A stretch of 64,000 nt of DNA from Bacteroidales bacterium UBA4070 (lineage in GTDB: Bacteria > Bacteroidota > Bacteroidia > Bacteroidales > VadinHA17), in contig DFYY01000042.1 in NCBI GenBank assembly GCA_002383485.1, positions 1-64,000 on the forward strand, given 5' to 3'. The stretch's first letter is position 1; each line of letters opens with the position of its first letter. A model generated the notes under the pieces. That model worked only from the letters and a program-made list of their open reading frames with translations, was not told the origin of the DNA and searched no databases. Both the position numbers and the translations under genes were made by a program. Positions 26,763 to 35,285 of the stretch are shown piece by piece.

Positions 26763-27479
26763 ATGATCAAGCAGATACCCAACACTCTGACGCTCCTTAA
26801 CCTGGTATGCGGTTTCGCTGCAACCGTCTATGCATTAAAAGGATACAACGAATATGCTGCATTCTGCATAATAGCCGGGATGCTCCTCGACTTTTCGGAC
26901 GGTTTTGCGGCCAGGTTGCTGAAGGCCTATTCGGACATAGGTAAGGATCTTGACAGCCTGGCCGATGTAGTCACCTTCGGGGTAGCGCCGGGGGCGATGG
27001 TGTTCAACCTGCTTAACGGAGGAGGGATGAATGCCATACCCGCCTTTGTCCTGGCCGCACTCCTGCCGGCCGCTTCGGCGTTGCGGCTGGCAAAATTCAA
27101 CAATGATGAAACCCAGAGCACCTCATTCAGGGGCATGGCCACCCCGGCAAGTGCCTTTGCGGTTGTCTCGGTGGTACTGGCATCAGCCTACTCCGAAAAC
27201 ATCCTCTTTGACCGGATGGCAGGATCACCCGCAGCCATTGCCATCCTTTCGGTCTTTCTGGCTGTAATGATGCTGCTGAACGTGCGTATGTTCTCGCTGA
27301 AGATCACAGGCATGGGATGGAAGGGCAATGAAGACCGTTATATCTTTGCAGGCCTCAGCCTGCTGATGCTGCTGCTGTTCAGGGTGGCAGCGCTGCCCAT
27401 GATAATGGCTGCATACATTCTCATATCACTCCTCTTTCCCCTCTTCGGAAGAGGGAGTGCATCCTCTGGCACTGCGTAG
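26763..27479 (+). CDS. pssA: CDP-diacylglycerol-serine O-phosphatidyltransferase
   Basis: Inner-membrane enzyme making phosphatidylserine from CDP-diacylglycerol and serine, the first step to phosphatidylethanolamine. The 238-residue protein has several helices and a complete CDP-alcohol phosphotransferase motif: Asp43, Asp46-Gly47, Ala50-Arg51, Gly60, Asp64 and Asp68. The next enzyme (psd) and the supplier of CDP-diacylglycerol (cdsA) are encoded at 34.6-36.1 kb. The 3' end overlaps the convergent DAHP synthase gene by 54 bp. Confidence 0.94.
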   Translation: MIKQIPNTLTLLNLVCGFAATVYALKGYNEYAAFCIIAGMLLDFSDGFAARLLKAYSDIGKDLDSLADVVTFGVAPGAMVFNLLNGGGMNAIPAFVLAALLPAASALRLAKFNNDETQSTSFRGMATPASAFAVVSVVLASAYSENILFDRMAGSPAAIAILSVFLAVMMLLNVRMFSLKITGMGWKGNEDRYIFAGLSLLMLLLFRVAALPMIMAAYILISLLFPLFGRGSASSGTA

Positions 27480-28550
27480 CTTTTTCATCACCTCGTCCTG
27501 GCAGCGGATCGACTCTTCATGGATCATCCTGATGATCCTTCCGGTGAACTCTTCCCCCAGGCCTTCAATCATACCCTGCTCGGTCCGTGTGTGCAGGATC
27601 TCGAGCCATCTCTCCAGCTGAAAGACCGTGACACCGCTGCAGCACTTGAACTCACCCATCTCTTCCGATATTCTCATCCTTGCTGCCAGGAGCCCTATGA
27701 TCTGGTGGTCTATCGAGTCTATCCTGTTGCGCATCTCATCCAGCATGTTCAGGAAGCCTGCGTCGTCCGGGGAGGAAGAACGGAACACCAGTTCCTGCAT
27801 CATCTTCGTGAATTCCTCCGGGTTAAGCTGCTGATCCCTGTCGCTGAGGGCATGAGGCGGATCAATGTGAACCTCCACCATCAGTCCGGCCATGTTCATG
27901 TCCAGTGCCTTTTGTGCAGTCTCAGGCACCAGGGCAGCCTTGCCGGACATGTGGCTGGGATCACATATCACAGGCAGGGAAGGGATCCTGCTCCGGAGCT
28001 CAATGGCCAATTCCCACTTGGGGATGTTCCGGTAACGACTCTTCTCATAAGGGGTGAAACCTCGGTGTACGGCAGCGATCTTTCTTATTCCTGCGCTGTA
28101 GATCCTCTCGATGGCTCCCATCCATAGTTCGAGGTCAGGGCTGAGAGGATTCTTTACAAGCACAGGAATTGTTGCACCGTGCAGGGCAGAGGCGATAGCC
28201 TCGACACTGAAGGGATTGGTGACAGTACGGGCTCCGAGCCATACCGCATCGATACCTGCTTCGAGACAGGCCGCGGCATGCTCGGGCGAGGCCACCTCAA
28301 CGGTCACGGGCAGTCCCGTCTCCGCCTTCACCCTCCGGAGCCACTCCAGCGCCCGGAATCCCTCTCCCGTAAAAGACGAGGGTCTTGACCTGGGTTTCCA
28401 AAGTCCTGCCCTGAAGAGATGCACCCTCCCGGTTGCCTTCAGCGCCGTGGCCGTGGCCATGAGCTGCTCTTCACTCTCGGCGCTGCAGGGCCCGGCAATT
28501 ATCAACGGTCCTTCGCCAAATCCCCATAACCCCGTCTGCACTATATCCAT
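27426..28550 (-). CDS. Bifunctional DAHP synthase / chorismate mutase
   Basis: Fusion of the first shikimate enzyme with a later branch-point enzyme. Residues 1-255 form a type I-beta (KDO8P-like) 3-deoxy-7-phosphoheptulonate synthase, with IIAGPCSAES near the start, LVKNPLSPDLELW, AVHRGF and ICDPSHMSGK. Residues about 270-360 form an AroQ-type chorismate mutase with LDEMRNRIDSIDHQIIGLLAARM. In enzymes of this layout the mutase part usually gives feedback control by prephenate. It lies 28 bp after cydB on the same strand, without an obvious promoter between them. Confidence 0.93.
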   Translation of the reverse strand: MDIVQTGLWGFGEGPLIIAGPCSAESEEQLMATATALKATGRVHLFRAGLWKPRSRPSSFTGEGFRALEWLRRVKAETGLPVTVEVASPEHAAACLEAGIDAVWLGARTVTNPFSVEAIASALHGATIPVLVKNPLSPDLELWMGAIERIYSAGIRKIAAVHRGFTPYEKSRYRNIPKWELAIELRSRIPSLPVICDPSHMSGKAALVPETAQKALDMNMAGLMVEVHIDPPHALSDRDQQLNPEEFTKMMQELVFRSSSPDDAGFLNMLDEMRNRIDSIDHQIIGLLAARMRISEEMGEFKCCSGVTVFQLERWLEILHTRTEQGMIEGLGEEFTGRIIRMIHEESIRCQDEVMKKLRSARGCTPSSEEGKEE

Positions 28551-28578
28551 CTGCGTCTCCCCTGAACCCTGGTTCTGA

Positions 28579-29709
28579 TCAGTACATATGATCGTCTCCG
28601 TTCATCTCTTCCATGGTTATCCTCTTCCTGTTTATCGAACTCCAGGCATACCATATGTAAGCTACCACAGCGGGGATGATGAATGAGACGTACATCATCG
28701 TCTTCAGGGTGAAATAACTCGAAGAAGCCCTGGCAAGAGTCAGGGAGCTGTCAGGATCGGTTGAGGAAGGATAGAAGGCAGTCTCGCCATATCCTGTCAG
28801 GAAGAAGAGCGCCATGACTACCGGGACTGTGCCGGAGCCGGCAAACCATATCGCCTTGCGCGAACCCCTGATGATGCCCAGCCATAGGGAGTAAAGCACC
28901 GCCACCACACCGCCGGCAAAGAGGACAAGGATAACGATGTTTCCCAGCAGGTTATTAAGGTAATGATGCTTTACAAGGGTAACCTCGCCGGTAACCGCGT
29001 CTGCCCTGTAGCCTTTACCGAACAACATAAAGGCTACAAATGCCAGGAAGAACAGTAGGAAGGGAATGGCATTTCGCAGCAATGCTTTCCTTATTGAACG
29101 GGTCAGTTCTGCATCATCCACGGAATTCTCAAGATACATGAGGCCGAGAACCCTGGTAAGGAAGAGAACGGCAAGACCGAGCAAAAGGTTGACAGGATTG
29201 ATCAGCGCCTCGAGGCCGTGCCATCCGGTACCCCATGAAACCCTGTTGAACAGGTCAAGGGTGAAGTCAGACCCCGTGAAGAAAGTTGCCACTGCCACTC
29301 CTATCAGGAACGGGCCGAGGCATCCGTTTATGAATAGGAAAGTGTCAAAAACGCTTGTACCAAAGACGTTTGCCGGCTTTGAGCGGTACTCGTAGGCCAC
29401 GGCCTGGATGATGAAGCTGAAGAGGATTGCCATCCACAGATAGTAAGCGCCGCCAAAGCTGGAGGCATAGAAAAGTGGAAAAGAGGCGAAGAAGGCTCCG
29501 CCAAAAGTGACCAGTGTGGTGAAGGTAAACTCCCACTTGCGGCCCAGGGAATTGACAACCATCTTGCGCTGCATGTCATTCCGGGGTAGTGAGAAGATGA
29601 ACGACTGTCCTCCCTGTACGAACATCAGGAAGACCAGCAGACCGGCCAGGAGTGACATTATCAGCCACCAGTATTCTCTCAGGAACAGGTATGATACCAT
29701 CATTGTCAT
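28579..29709 (-). CDS. cydB: Cytochrome bd quinol oxidase subunit II
   Basis: Membrane subunit of the oxygen-reducing cytochrome bd complex. The 376-residue protein is mostly transmembrane helices. GGQSFIFSLP near 28-37, the GTWGTGWHGLE-like segment (SWGTGWHGLEAL) and the terminal SFIIPAVVAYIWYAW helix are typical of CydB. It follows cydA by 12 bp. The high-affinity oxidase fits a microaerobic or oxygen-defending anaerobe. Confidence 0.95.
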   Translation of the reverse strand: MTMMVSYLFLREYWWLIMSLLAGLLVFLMFVQGGQSFIFSLPRNDMQRKMVVNSLGRKWEFTFTTLVTFGGAFFASFPLFYASSFGGAYYLWMAILFSFIIQAVAYEYRSKPANVFGTSVFDTFLFINGCLGPFLIGVAVATFFTGSDFTLDLFNRVSWGTGWHGLEALINPVNLLLGLAVLFLTRVLGLMYLENSVDDAELTRSIRKALLRNAIPFLLFFLAFVAFMLFGKGYRADAVTGEVTLVKHHYLNNLLGNIVILVLFAGGVVAVLYSLWLGIIRGSRKAIWFAGSGTVPVVMALFFLTGYGETAFYPSSTDPDSSLTLARASSSYFTLKTMMYVSFIIPAVVAYIWYAWSSINRKRITMEEMNGDDHMY

Positions 29710-29721
29710 AATTTTTTCCTC

Positions 29722-31278
29722 CTAATGTTTTGGTCCGATCTTGATCTGTTTTACCATAATGGATATCTCGGCAGTCAGCAGAGCGGTAAAGAGCACTGCA
29801 AAAAGCCAGAAGGTAGTCTGTACGGCGCCGGCGCTGATGTTTGATACTGCCACATTCACCGGCATGAGGTTCTGTATTATCCAGGGCTGGCGGCCCATCT
29901 CGGTGACTATCCACCCCAGTTCACTGGCCAGGTAAGCCAGCGGGATGGAAAAAAGTGCAAGCCAGAGGAACCAGCGGTTTCGCTCGAGTGTCCGTCTGCG
30001 GTGAAACCATATCGCCAGGATAAATAGCAGGATGAAGAAGAACCCGAGACCTACCATCACCCTGAAGGCGTAAAAGATAACTGGCACTGACGGTATCACC
30101 TGCCACGGATGCTCGAAGTAACTGTATCCGAAATACCTGAAGTAGTTTTCAATGAAATCCGTGTCCTCAAATTTGGCTGCCAGAGTGGCCATGGAGTCAT
30201 TGTCTCCCAGCTCTTTGGCCACCTTGTAGTCTGTCAGGACCTGCCGGGCATAACGTCCACGCTCCATCATCTCAGCAACGGAGAGGATGCCTCTGTCCGG
30301 ATTGCCGTTGATGAGGTCCTTCAGCCCCGGTACATACCCGTCGCTGCGGCCGGTGGTCATGAATGAGAGGAGGCCTGGGATCTCTATCTTCATCTTCACG
30401 TCATGTACCTTCTTTTCGCCAATACGCTCACCGTTGTCAGAGAGTGCGCCAATGACCGTCAGTCCTGCGTCAGTTTTGCCCTCATATAATGCCTCCATGG
30501 CAGCAAATTTGACAGGCTGGACCTTTGCTAAAGTCCTGGCGGAGGTGTCGCCGGTGAATGCCACGGCAAGCGCTGATATCAGACCGAAGATGCCGGCAAT
30601 GTAAATGCTTTTGCGTGCCAGCATTTCCTCCCTCTTCCTGATGAGGAACCAGGAGCTGATGCCAATGACGAATACTGATGCAAGAACAAACCCTGAGGTA
30701 ACGGTATGCAAGAACTTGTCAACGGCAACTGGATTGAATATCACCTGGCTGAAGCTGTTCATCTCATTGCGGGCGGTATCAGGGTTGAAGACCATCCCGA
30801 CCGGGTTTTCCATCCAGGCATTGGCTACCAGAATCCAGAGCGCTGAAAGGTTGGCGCCTACAGCCACAAGCCAGGTGGAGGCAAGGTGAAACTTTTTGCT
30901 GACCTTGTTCCATCCGAAAAACATTACTGCCACAAAAGTCGATTCGAGGAAGAATGCCATGATACCTTCAACAGCCAGCGGGGCTCCGAAGATGTCTCCA
31001 ACGAACCATGAGTAGTTCGACCAGTTGGTACCGAACTCGAACTCCAGAATAATTCCGGTTGCAACACCAATGGCAAAGTTGATCCCGAAGAGGGTCATCC
31101 AGAATTTTGTGATCTTTTTCCACATCTCGTCACCTGTGCGCACATAGAGTGTTTCCATGAATGCCAGTATGAATGAGAGTCCAAGCGTCAGCGGCACAAA
31201 CAGCCAGTGGTAGATGGCAGTCAGTGCAAACTGTGCGCGGGACCAGTTCACAAGCGACAGGTCAAAGTTTTCAATCAT
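29722..31278 (-). CDS. cydA: Cytochrome bd quinol oxidase subunit I
   Basis: Haem-bearing subunit that oxidises quinol and reduces oxygen to water. The 518-residue protein shows His24 in AIYHWLFVPLTLG (haem b ligand region), GIATG-type helix residues, a quinol-binding loop around 250-350, the HPWQVIPSVP segment and GRQPWIIQ near 460. Membrane helices are in the expected places. It is preceded by a DUF4492 gene with a four-base gap, as usual in Bacteroidota, and followed by cydB. Confidence 0.96.
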   Translation of the reverse strand: MIENFDLSLVNWSRAQFALTAIYHWLFVPLTLGLSFILAFMETLYVRTGDEMWKKITKFWMTLFGINFAIGVATGIILEFEFGTNWSNYSWFVGDIFGAPLAVEGIMAFFLESTFVAVMFFGWNKVSKKFHLASTWLVAVGANLSALWILVANAWMENPVGMVFNPDTARNEMNSFSQVIFNPVAVDKFLHTVTSGFVLASVFVIGISSWFLIRKREEMLARKSIYIAGIFGLISALAVAFTGDTSARTLAKVQPVKFAAMEALYEGKTDAGLTVIGALSDNGERIGEKKVHDVKMKIEIPGLLSFMTTGRSDGYVPGLKDLINGNPDRGILSVAEMMERGRYARQVLTDYKVAKELGDNDSMATLAAKFEDTDFIENYFRYFGYSYFEHPWQVIPSVPVIFYAFRVMVGLGFFFILLFILAIWFHRRRTLERNRWFLWLALFSIPLAYLASELGWIVTEMGRQPWIIQNLMPVNVAVSNISAGAVQTTFWLFAVLFTALLTAEISIMVKQIKIGPKH

Positions 31279-31282
31279 ATCG

Positions 31283-31510
31283 TCAGTTATTACCGGTTAA
31301 TTGTTCCAGAACATAATCACCTCTTTCCCTGTCATTGCTGAAGTTTACCTTAAGGAAATCGGGGAAGAAGAATATCCTCAGGATCAAGAACATGATAAAG
31401 AGTTTTACCAGGATGATGACCCAAACTCTCTTCCCCCACCATGACATGGTACGGAAGCCGTCATAATAAAATCTGAAAATCATGCTGATGGTCTCTCCGG
31501 GGCTTCTCAT
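31283..31510 (-). CDS. DUF4492 small membrane protein upstream of cydA
   Basis: A 75-residue protein with one membrane helix (about 26-48, IILVKLFIMFLILRIFFFP) after a short amphipathic segment. DUF4492 genes commonly stand just before cydA in this phylum. The position suggests a small accessory subunit comparable in role to CydX, but that is inference from location. The gene overlaps perM by one base upstream and leads cydA by four bases, so it is tightly coupled to both. Confidence 0.85.
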   Translation of the reverse strand: MRSPGETISMIFRFYYDGFRTMSWWGKRVWVIILVKLFIMFLILRIFFFPDFLKVNFSNDRERGDYVLEQLTGNN

Positions 31511-32646
31511 TACACCTCTGTTTCAGGATCCCGGGACTCCTTGCCGAAGCCCGAGGTAATCTTTCGGACAGGGCCGAAGCTGTAAAAGAATTCCCTGGCG
31601 AAGACCCTTAGGGCTGTATAGGCCGGGACAGCCAGAATCATGCCTGCAATACCGGCAAAGCTACCCACTGCAAATATGACAAGGAAGATTTCTATCGGAT
31701 GGGCATTTACGCTGCGTGAATAGATCATCGGCTGTACAAGGTTGTTGTCAATCACCTGGGTGATTGCGATTACGATGACCATGTAGACTATCAGAAGCCA
31801 GATGACAGGGTAACCGGTGCTTGTGACTGCCGTGGCTACCCCCATAAGCACGGCTACCGAGCCTCCTAGCCAGGGTCCCACATACGGGATTACGTTGAAG
31901 ATCCCGACCAGGAGCCCCATTACAAGCGCCTGATGAAACGGGAATCCCACAATGGTCATGCCGATGGTGATATTTATCAGTACAATGGAGCTCTGCAGAA
32001 TGATCCCGATAAAATATCTTATCAGCAGCATCTTAATGGAGTGAAGCACATTCCTGATGCGCTTTTCGTACTGGTCCGGCACCATAACCATTATGGTCTC
32101 CTTGAAAAGCCCCTCGTCCTTCAGGAAGAAGAAAGCCAGGAAGGTGATAGCCACAAACGCCACAATCATCTTGCGCAGAACAGTTACAATGTTGCCTGCA
32201 AAATCAGTAATGGATGCCGGATTAAGGATGTTGGAAATGGTGGTTACGGCAATGTCATAGAGGGTTTTGTCAGCAGGCATGCCCTTGTAAACCTTCCTGA
32301 TGGCAAGATCAAGCTTGTCAAGCTGATCACGCAGCCCCTGCACTATTGAACTGGCGTCAAACCCCGAAAGAGCATCAATCTGGCTCGTTACCAGCGGGAT
32401 GAAAATTATGAAGAAGAGAGCCAGCAGGCCATAGAGGAGCAGCAGCGTCAGCAAAGAACTGAGCGCCATGGGAAACCTGAACTTCCATAGGCGGATGCCG
32501 TTCAGCAGATCTACCACAGGCCTTCCGATGAGTGAGATCACACCCGCGGCAAGAATGTATGCAATGATGTTCCTGAAATACCAGAAAAGATATACCAGCA
32601 ACGCCAGTCCTACAATTATCAGTATGTTACGCAGGGTTGTATTCAT
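31510..32646 (-). CDS. AI-2E/PerM family transporter
   Basis: A 378-residue inner-membrane protein of the UPF0118/PerM family, with helices at about 8-40, 60-85 and several after 145. The segment VIDNNLVQPMIYSR and the GIFNVIPYVGPWLG motif are characteristic. Named relatives export autoinducer-2 or act as Na+/H+ antiporters, and most are uncharacterised. It heads the minus-strand unit perM-DUF4492-cydA-cydB-aro. The 240 bp before it are shared with the hsp20 promoter region. Confidence 0.88.
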   Translation of the reverse strand: MNTTLRNILIIVGLALLVYLFWYFRNIIAYILAAGVISLIGRPVVDLLNGIRLWKFRFPMALSSLLTLLLLYGLLALFFIIFIPLVTSQIDALSGFDASSIVQGLRDQLDKLDLAIRKVYKGMPADKTLYDIAVTTISNILNPASITDFAGNIVTVLRKMIVAFVAITFLAFFFLKDEGLFKETIMVMVPDQYEKRIRNVLHSIKMLLIRYFIGIILQSSIVLINITIGMTIVGFPFHQALVMGLLVGIFNVIPYVGPWLGGSVAVLMGVATAVTSTGYPVIWLLIVYMVIVIAITQVIDNNLVQPMIYSRSVNAHPIEIFLVIFAVGSFAGIAGMILAVPAYTALRVFAREFFYSFGPVRKITSGFGKESRDPETEV

Positions 32647-32756
32647 CCGGTCTTCATGGTCAGGTTACTATCCAAAAACAAATAACGATGCGCTATGAAC
32701 CGCACCAATTTCAAAATTAGAAATAATTCCCGGTTTAACAACCGACAATTCCAAAA

Positions 32757-32800
32757 TGCCATATTGTCATGATAAAACTGCATAATTTGCCATTTTGTCA
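32757..32800 (+). promoter_or_regulatory. Tandem TGCCAnnTTGTCA motifs upstream of hsp20
   Basis: TGCCATATTGTCA (32757-32769) and TGCCATTTTGTCA (32788-32800) are spaced 31 bp start to start, about three helical turns. The second ends 86 bp before the hsp20 ATG. The same pattern stands once upstream of grpE. A shared heat-shock or stress regulator site is inferred. Confidence 0.6.
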
Positions 32801-32874
32801 TTATAATTAAGAGCGGCACATGAATTGAAATATGTAGGGTGTAAATGCATAATTAAATGTTTAACAATATAAAA

Positions 32875-32882
32875 AAGGAGGT
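32875..32882 (+). promoter_or_regulatory. Strong Shine-Dalgarno sequence of hsp20
   Basis: AAGGAGGT lies four bases before the ATG at 32887. It is a full anti-16S match, rare in this phylum, and it fixes the hsp20 start against the in-frame ATG at 32857. Confidence 0.7.
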
Positions 32883-32886
32883 CGCT

Positions 32887-33315
32887 ATGTTACCAATGAT
32901 CACCAGAAAGAATTACAAACCGCTTACGTTGTCGGATTTTCTGAACGAGGATTTTTTCCCGACATTCAACAGGTCTGCAAGCAATCTGCCTGCAGTCAAC
33001 ATCAGGGAAGATGAGAAGGCATTCTATCTTGAGCTTGCCGTACCTGGCATGGACAAGAAGAATCTGAAGATTGAGGTTAAGGATGAGGTTCTCACCATCT
33101 CAGCCGAGCAGAAAGAGGAGAAACAGGATGATCTTGAAGGCTACAGGCGCAAGGAGTTCAGTTACAGCTCATTCTGCCGTAGCTTCTATTTGCCTGAGGA
33201 TGTCAACGGAGATAAGATAGGTGCCACCTACAGGGATGGTGTCCTTAACGTTGAGATTCCGAAGCTGGAGGAAGAGAAGAAGAAGGAAAAAATCCGCTCG
33301 ATTTCGATCTCGTAA
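32887..33315 (+). CDS. Hsp20 small heat-shock protein
   Basis: ATP-independent holdase that keeps unfolding proteins soluble. The 142-residue protein has a short N-terminal arm, an alpha-crystallin domain (about 35-130, with VNIREDEKAFYLELAVPGM in part, LTISAEQKEEK and the conserved GVLNVEIPK motif) and a short basic tail. The start at 32887 follows a strong ribosome site and matches the usual MLPM-type family start. Two copies of a motif shared with grpE lie upstream and a good terminator follows. Confidence 0.95.
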   Translation: MLPMITRKNYKPLTLSDFLNEDFFPTFNRSASNLPAVNIREDEKAFYLELAVPGMDKKNLKIEVKDEVLTISAEQKEEKQDDLEGYRRKEFSYSSFCRSFYLPEDVNGDKIGATYRDGVLNVEIPKLEEEKKKEKIRSISIS

Positions 33316-33345
33316 AATGCCGGATACTGCATGCATGCAGGTTGG

Positions 33346-33370
33346 GGCGGGTCTTAGACCCGCCTTTTTT
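33346..33370 (+). terminator. Intrinsic terminator after hsp20
   Basis: GGCGGGTC (33346-33353) and GACCCGCC (33357-33364) form a perfect 8-bp stem with a TTA loop, followed by seven T. The T-run touches the stop codon of the convergent fprA gene. Confidence 0.9.
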
Positions 33371-34590
33371 TAATCCACCCGAGACAACAATTCCCGTGCA
33401 AACCGCTCACCGTATTCGATCAGAGGCGTCTCCTTGCTTTTCTCCGGGATAAACTTGTAGGCGGCAGGCTCCTCGAAATATTTCAGCTTCAGATTTTTAA
33501 GCATCCCGGCAATCAGTACCGGAGCCTCTCCGCTCCAGCCATAAGAACCGAAGGAGCCGGCCAGCTTGCCCCTGTCGCGCAGCGGGCTGACCATGGCCAT
33601 AAGCCTGTATACAGGGAGCAGTGTGTTCTGATTGATCGTAGGTGATCCCACAATGAGACCGTCGGTTATCGTAAGCTTCGAGTCAATCTCCCCGAGATCA
33701 GATGTCTCGATATCCATGACCTCAACCTCCACATTCTCAACCTTCAAGGCGCCGTCAGCAATAAGCTTAGCCATCTCCGCTGTATACCCGTATGCCGAGA
33801 CGTAGGTAATCAGCAGCCTCTTCGTTCCGTTTCTTTCCGTGAGCCGTACGTAATCCGATGCGAGCCTGTAAGTCTCATCAACCAGCTTTTTCCAGGTAGT
33901 TCTCGGCACAGGGCCGTGACCCGTGGCAATCATCGATATATCCAGCGGCCTGATCTTCTCAATGGCCTTAATCATGAACTTGCTGTAAGGCTTGAGGATC
34001 ACGTCAAAATAATACTTGAAGTCATCGTAATATTCGCCAGTAAGGTCATCAAACATTTCCTCATGGCAGTAATGGGCTCCGAAGGAGTCACATGTAAAGA
34101 GAATCCTGTCCTCAACCAGGTAAGTGTAGATGCTGTCCGGCCAGTGAAGATTGGGCGCGGAGATGAACTTCAGGGTTTTGTTGCCCAGATCGAGGGTATC
34201 ACCGTCTTTTACGACAAGTGATTTGAAAGGGCGGTTGACTATGTCAGCGAGGTATCGGATGGCGTTCCCGCTGCCCACTACCGTTGCCGACGGTGCCAGC
34301 TCGAGAAGCTGACGCATGGCCCCCGAGTGATCAGGCTCGGTATGGTCAAGTACAATATATTCAAGATCAGCAGGATCAGTCTCACTGCGAAGCTTGTTCA
34401 GATAAACATCGCTGAACTTTTCCTTGGCAGTCTCAATGATTGTCTTTTTCTCCGCATTGATGAAATAGGAGTTATATGTCGTTCCGTGATCAGTATGCAT
34501 CACGATGTCAAAAGTCCTGATATCATAATCAAGCACCCCTATCCATTTCACGTCAGGGGTCAGATCAATTATCCTTTTATCTTCTCTCAT
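33370..34590 (-). CDS. fprA: A-type flavodiiron protein (oxygen/NO reductase)
   Basis: Cytoplasmic enzyme that reduces oxygen to water, or nitric oxide to nitrous oxide, protecting anaerobic metabolism. The 406-residue protein has a beta-lactamase-like domain with the diiron ligands His83, Glu85, Asp87 and His88 (HTEPDHS), His149, Asp168 and His225. A flavodoxin domain follows (about 255-400, with TYVSAYGYTAEMA for FMN phosphate binding and FGSYGWSG). No rubredoxin or NADH-oxidoreductase extension is present, so a separate reductant is needed. It closes the rsfS-ftsH-cdsA-psd unit with an 11-bp gap. Confidence 0.95.
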   Translation of the reverse strand: MREDKRIIDLTPDVKWIGVLDYDIRTFDIVMHTDHGTTYNSYFINAEKKTIIETAKEKFSDVYLNKLRSETDPADLEYIVLDHTEPDHSGAMRQLLELAPSATVVGSGNAIRYLADIVNRPFKSLVVKDGDTLDLGNKTLKFISAPNLHWPDSIYTYLVEDRILFTCDSFGAHYCHEEMFDDLTGEYYDDFKYYFDVILKPYSKFMIKAIEKIRPLDISMIATGHGPVPRTTWKKLVDETYRLASDYVRLTERNGTKRLLITYVSAYGYTAEMAKLIADGALKVENVEVEVMDIETSDLGEIDSKLTITDGLIVGSPTINQNTLLPVYRLMAMVSPLRDRGKLAGSFGSYGWSGEAPVLIAGMLKNLKLKYFEEPAAYKFIPEKSKETPLIEYGERFARELLSRVD

Positions 34591-34601
34591 TCCGTATCTC
34601 T

Positions 34602-35276
34602 TTAAATAACCCTTGCAAGTATTGTTCTGCTGGCTCTAACCTGCTGAAACATATGCACGTCAACATCGGTATCAGTAGGAAGGAAGATATCTACCCGCGA
34701 GCCGAACTTGATGAATCCCAGTTCCTCGCCCTGGGTGACCTGCATTCCTTTCGTGGAATAGGTTACAATCCTGCGTGCCACTGCTCCTGCCACCTGCCTT
34801 ACCAGTATATCAGTACCGCTTTCACTTGTAACAACCACGCTGCTTCTTTCGTTCAGTTCAGACGACTTGGCGCTGCGTGCGTGGAATTTCTTGCCCGGCT
34901 GGTACTTTGTCCAGGTCACGGTTCCGGATATGGGGTACCTGTTGCTGTGCATGTTGAATGGAGACATGAATATTGATATCTGCAGGCGGTTATCCCTGAA
35001 ATATTCCTTTTCGAAAGTCTCTTCAATCACAACTATTTTGCCGTCAGCCGGGGCGTAAATCATTAGCGGATCCGGTTTGAGGGGTCTGGCCGGTGTCCGG
35101 AAGAACATAACCACGAATGTCAGCAGCAGAAAAGAGGCGCCGAGGCCTGCCCAGTGCCATACCGAGGGACCACCCCATATCTGCCATGCAGCTATGTTCA
35201 GCGCAGTTAACACCGTCAGCACTCCTGCAATAATCTTATACCCCTCCCTGTGTATCCTGAATTTTCCGATTGTCAT
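34602..35276 (-). CDS. psd: Phosphatidylserine decarboxylase, short form
   Basis: Pyruvoyl enzyme that turns phosphatidylserine into phosphatidylethanolamine. The 224-residue protein has two N-terminal membrane helices (about 15-60), the PADGKI segment and the self-cleavage site FGSR near the C terminus, whose Ser becomes the pyruvoyl group. Its length fits the short archaeal/Bacteroidota form. It follows cdsA by nine bases and works with pssA encoded at 26.8 kb. Confidence 0.93.
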   Translation of the reverse strand: MTIGKFRIHREGYKIIAGVLTVLTALNIAAWQIWGGPSVWHWAGLGASFLLLTFVVMFFRTPARPLKPDPLMIYAPADGKIVVIEETFEKEYFRDNRLQISIFMSPFNMHSNRYPISGTVTWTKYQPGKKFHARSAKSSELNERSSVVVTSESGTDILVRQVAGAVARRIVTYSTKGMQVTQGEELGFIKFGSRVDIFLPTDTDVDVHMFQQVRASRTILARVI

Positions 35277-35285
35277 GTCAAATCA

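Noticed and set aside
32750..32830. Sigma-54 promoter upstream of hsp20 (TGGCA-like sequence on the minus strand)
   Set aside because: The GG and GC dinucleotides are not at the required 10-bp spacing and the orientation faces away from hsp20.
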